The notes beneath the pieces were generated by a model, which made no database searches, was not told the origin of the DNA, and saw only the letters and a list, made by a program, of their open reading frames with translations. 14,794 nucleotides of DNA from JAWLDV01 sp046537975. GTDB lineage: Bacteria > Desulfobacterota > Desulfobulbia > Desulfobulbales > SURF-16. Below are positions 13,351-14,794 of the stretch, piece after piece. How positions within the stretch are numbered: position 1 is the stretch's first letter; the number at the start of each line of letters is the position of its first letter. Location of the stretch: positions 1-14,794 of the forward strand of contig JBKHJR010000066.1 in assembly GCA_046537975.1 (NCBI GenBank). The letters are read 5' to 3'. The translations under genes and the position numbers were made by a program.

Positions 13351-14794
13351 TCAGGGGATCTTTACCCGCCAGGTAGTTCCTTCAGCTGAATCCTTGAGTT
13401 CAATATTCCAGTCTGCCAGTCTGTCCCTGATTTCATCGGCCCGGTTCCAGTCTTTGGCGGCTCTGGCTTCGCTCCTCTGGCGGATAAGGTCTTCGATTGC
13501 TTCCCGGTCGATATCCAGACGCTTAAGTACCTCTTCCTGTTTTTTTCTGATATAGCTGGTTGGTTCCTCCTGCAGCAGGCCCATAAGACCGGCAAGTTTC
13601 CTGATCTTATCGCCGGTGCTTCTCAGCAGAACGAGATCGCTTTCAGCCGGTTCCTCCGGCAAGGCCTGGAGAATGGTGTTTATTCCCTTTACTGCCTCAA
13701 AGATATGGCCCAGAGCCTGGGCGCTGTTGAAATCGTTATCCATGGCTTTGATGAAATTGTCAGCCAGGGATTCCAATTTTCTGATATTCTTTTTACCGGC
13801 ACAGGTCGGTTTTTCAGGATTTCCTTTTTCCGGGAGACCGGCAATATCAGCCAGGCAGTTGTATATCCGGTCAAGTCCGGACATCGCCTCTTTCATGGCG
13901 GTTTCGGAAAAATTGATCGGGCTGCGGTAGTGGGTGGAAAAGGTGAAAAATCTCAGGACTTCCGCGGACCATTCTGCCAGGATGTCGCGGATAGTCAGGA
14001 AGTTGCCCAGAGACTTGGACATCTTTTCTTCCTGGATGGTGACGAAGCCGTGATGTATCCAGGCCCTGGCGAAGTTTTCACCGGAAAAGGCCTCGCTCTG
14101 GGCGATTTCATTTTCATGGTGGGGAAAGATAAGGTCTTTCCCCCCGCCGTGGATATCAAAAGTATTTCCGAGATATTTTCTGCTCATGGCTGAACATTCA
14201 ATGTGCCATCCGGGCCGGCCTTTCCCCCAGGGACTGTCCCAGGCGGGCTCTTCAGGTTTGCTCTTTTTCCAGAGGCTGAAGTCCATGGGGTTCTCTTTTT
14301 TATCATTAATCGCTATCCTGGCCCCTGCTTCCATGTCTTCCAGGGTGCGGCCGGAAAGCTTGCCGTAATCCTTGAAGCTGCCTACCCGGAAAAAAACATC
14401 CCCGCCCCGTTCATAGGCATAGCCTTGTTCGATAAGCCCCTTAATTATCTCAATAATAGCCGGGATGTTCTCTGTAGCTTTGGGCTCCAGGTCAGGGGGG
14501 AGGTTGCCCAGGGCCGCCATATCCTCATGAAAGGCTTCGATAAATTTATTGGCAAGAGCCTCTGTTGTGGTATGCTGTTCTTTTGCCCTGTTGATGATTT
14601 TGTCATCTATATCCGTGAAGTTGCGTATATAGGTAAGTTGATAATCTTTATAACGCAGATAGCGGGAGATCATATCAAATATCAGGGTTGACCTGGCATG
14701 GCCTATATGGCAATAGTCGTAGGCGGTAATGCCGCAGACATACATTTTTATATGCCCTTCTTCCAAAGGGGTGAGGGGTTCCTTTCTCCTGGTC
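13351..14794 (-). CDS. cysS: Cysteine-tRNA ligase, N-terminus cut by the window edge
   Basis: CysRS charges tRNA-Cys with cysteine. Visible are the zinc/active-site start MYVCG, the class I HIGH motif (CHIGHARS), GWHIECSAM and HGGGKDLIFPHHENE, which together supply the zinc ligands, KMSKSLGNF (KMSKS loop), the DALR-type anticodon-binding helices and the C-terminal AKDWNRADEIRDRL segment. The frame stays open to the edge, reading TRRKEPLTPLEEGHIK before MYVCG. Alignment by eye with E. coli CysS suggests only about 8 residues lie outside. About 480 residues are visible, a normal full length. It is upstream of amrB on the same strand, with a 185-bp gap. Confidence 0.96.
   Translation of the reverse strand, partial: TRRKEPLTPLEEGHIKMYVCGITAYDYCHIGHARSTLIFDMISRYLRYKDYQLTYIRNFTDIDDKIINRAKEQHTTTEALANKFIEAFHEDMAALGNLPPDLEPKATENIPAIIEIIKGLIEQGYAYERGGDVFFRVGSFKDYGKLSGRTLEDMEAGARIAINDKKENPMDFSLWKKSKPEEPAWDSPWGKGRPGWHIECSAMSRKYLGNTFDIHGGGKDLIFPHHENEIAQSEAFSGENFARAWIHHGFVTIQEEKMSKSLGNFLTIRDILAEWSAEVLRFFTFSTHYRSPINFSETAMKEAMSGLDRIYNCLADIAGLPEKGNPEKPTCAGKKNIRKLESLADNFIKAMDNDFNSAQALGHIFEAVKGINTILQALPEEPAESDLVLLRSTGDKIRKLAGLMGLLQEEPTSYIRKKQEEVLKRLDIDREAIEDLIRQRSEARAAKDWNRADEIRDRLADWNIELKDSAEGTTWRVKIP

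Overview
The window looks like a chromosomal segment of an anaerobic Gram-negative bacterium, most likely a Desulfobacterota/deltaproteobacterium-like lineage. That placement is inference. It rests on two lipobox lipoproteins, a futalosine-type menaquinone operon, an AmmeMemoRadiSam system protein B, a compact RaiA/HPF protein, and heptameric intergenic repeats of a kind I associate with these genomes. Most of the window is moderately GC-rich; the first ~2.2 kb is visibly more AT-rich.

Left region, about 1-2280, is an accessory patch. It opens with the last 53 nt of a group II intron: domain VI folds with a bulged branch-point A. It continues with a decayed two-helix membrane-protein gene (frameshift plus in-frame TGA), a small DoxX/YkgB-like four-helix membrane protein, and an orphan QueC-like PP-loop protein with a complete zinc site. 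The QueC-like gene is followed 7 bp later by an attC-like imperfect hairpin with an extrahelical base, and a weaker candidate overlaps the stop of the DoxX-like gene. The simplest reading is a relict gene-cassette array. No integrase is present in the window.

Centre-left, about 2328-4470: an Fpg/Nei DNA glycosylase (+) converges on a leftward set of an HPF-type ribosome factor, a tiny lipoprotein and a TetR regulator. The TetR gene has a TATAAT -10 overlapped by a dyad operator, so it is probably autorepressed.

Centre, 4749-10407: a rightward menaquinone operon, mqnE-mqnC-mqnX-mqnA-menG-ubiX. MqnA makes 3-enolpyruvyl-benzoate, MqnE makes aminofutalosine, MqnX deaminates it to futalosine and MqnC cyclises after MqnB has acted. 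UbiX supplies prenylated FMN for a UbiD-like decarboxylase (MqnL), and MenG does the last methylation. mqnB, mqnD, mqnP and mqnL are not in this window. A phospholipid-N-methyltransferase-like gene follows.

Right region, 11121-14794, is all leftward: a glycine-zipper lipoprotein with a strong sigma70-type promoter, tRNA-Gln(CTG) with its own promoter, a MEMO1-family protein, and cysS, which runs off the right edge with only about 8 N-terminal residues missing. An 11-bp perfect inverted repeat with a nested 12-bp palindrome lies upstream of the MEMO gene.
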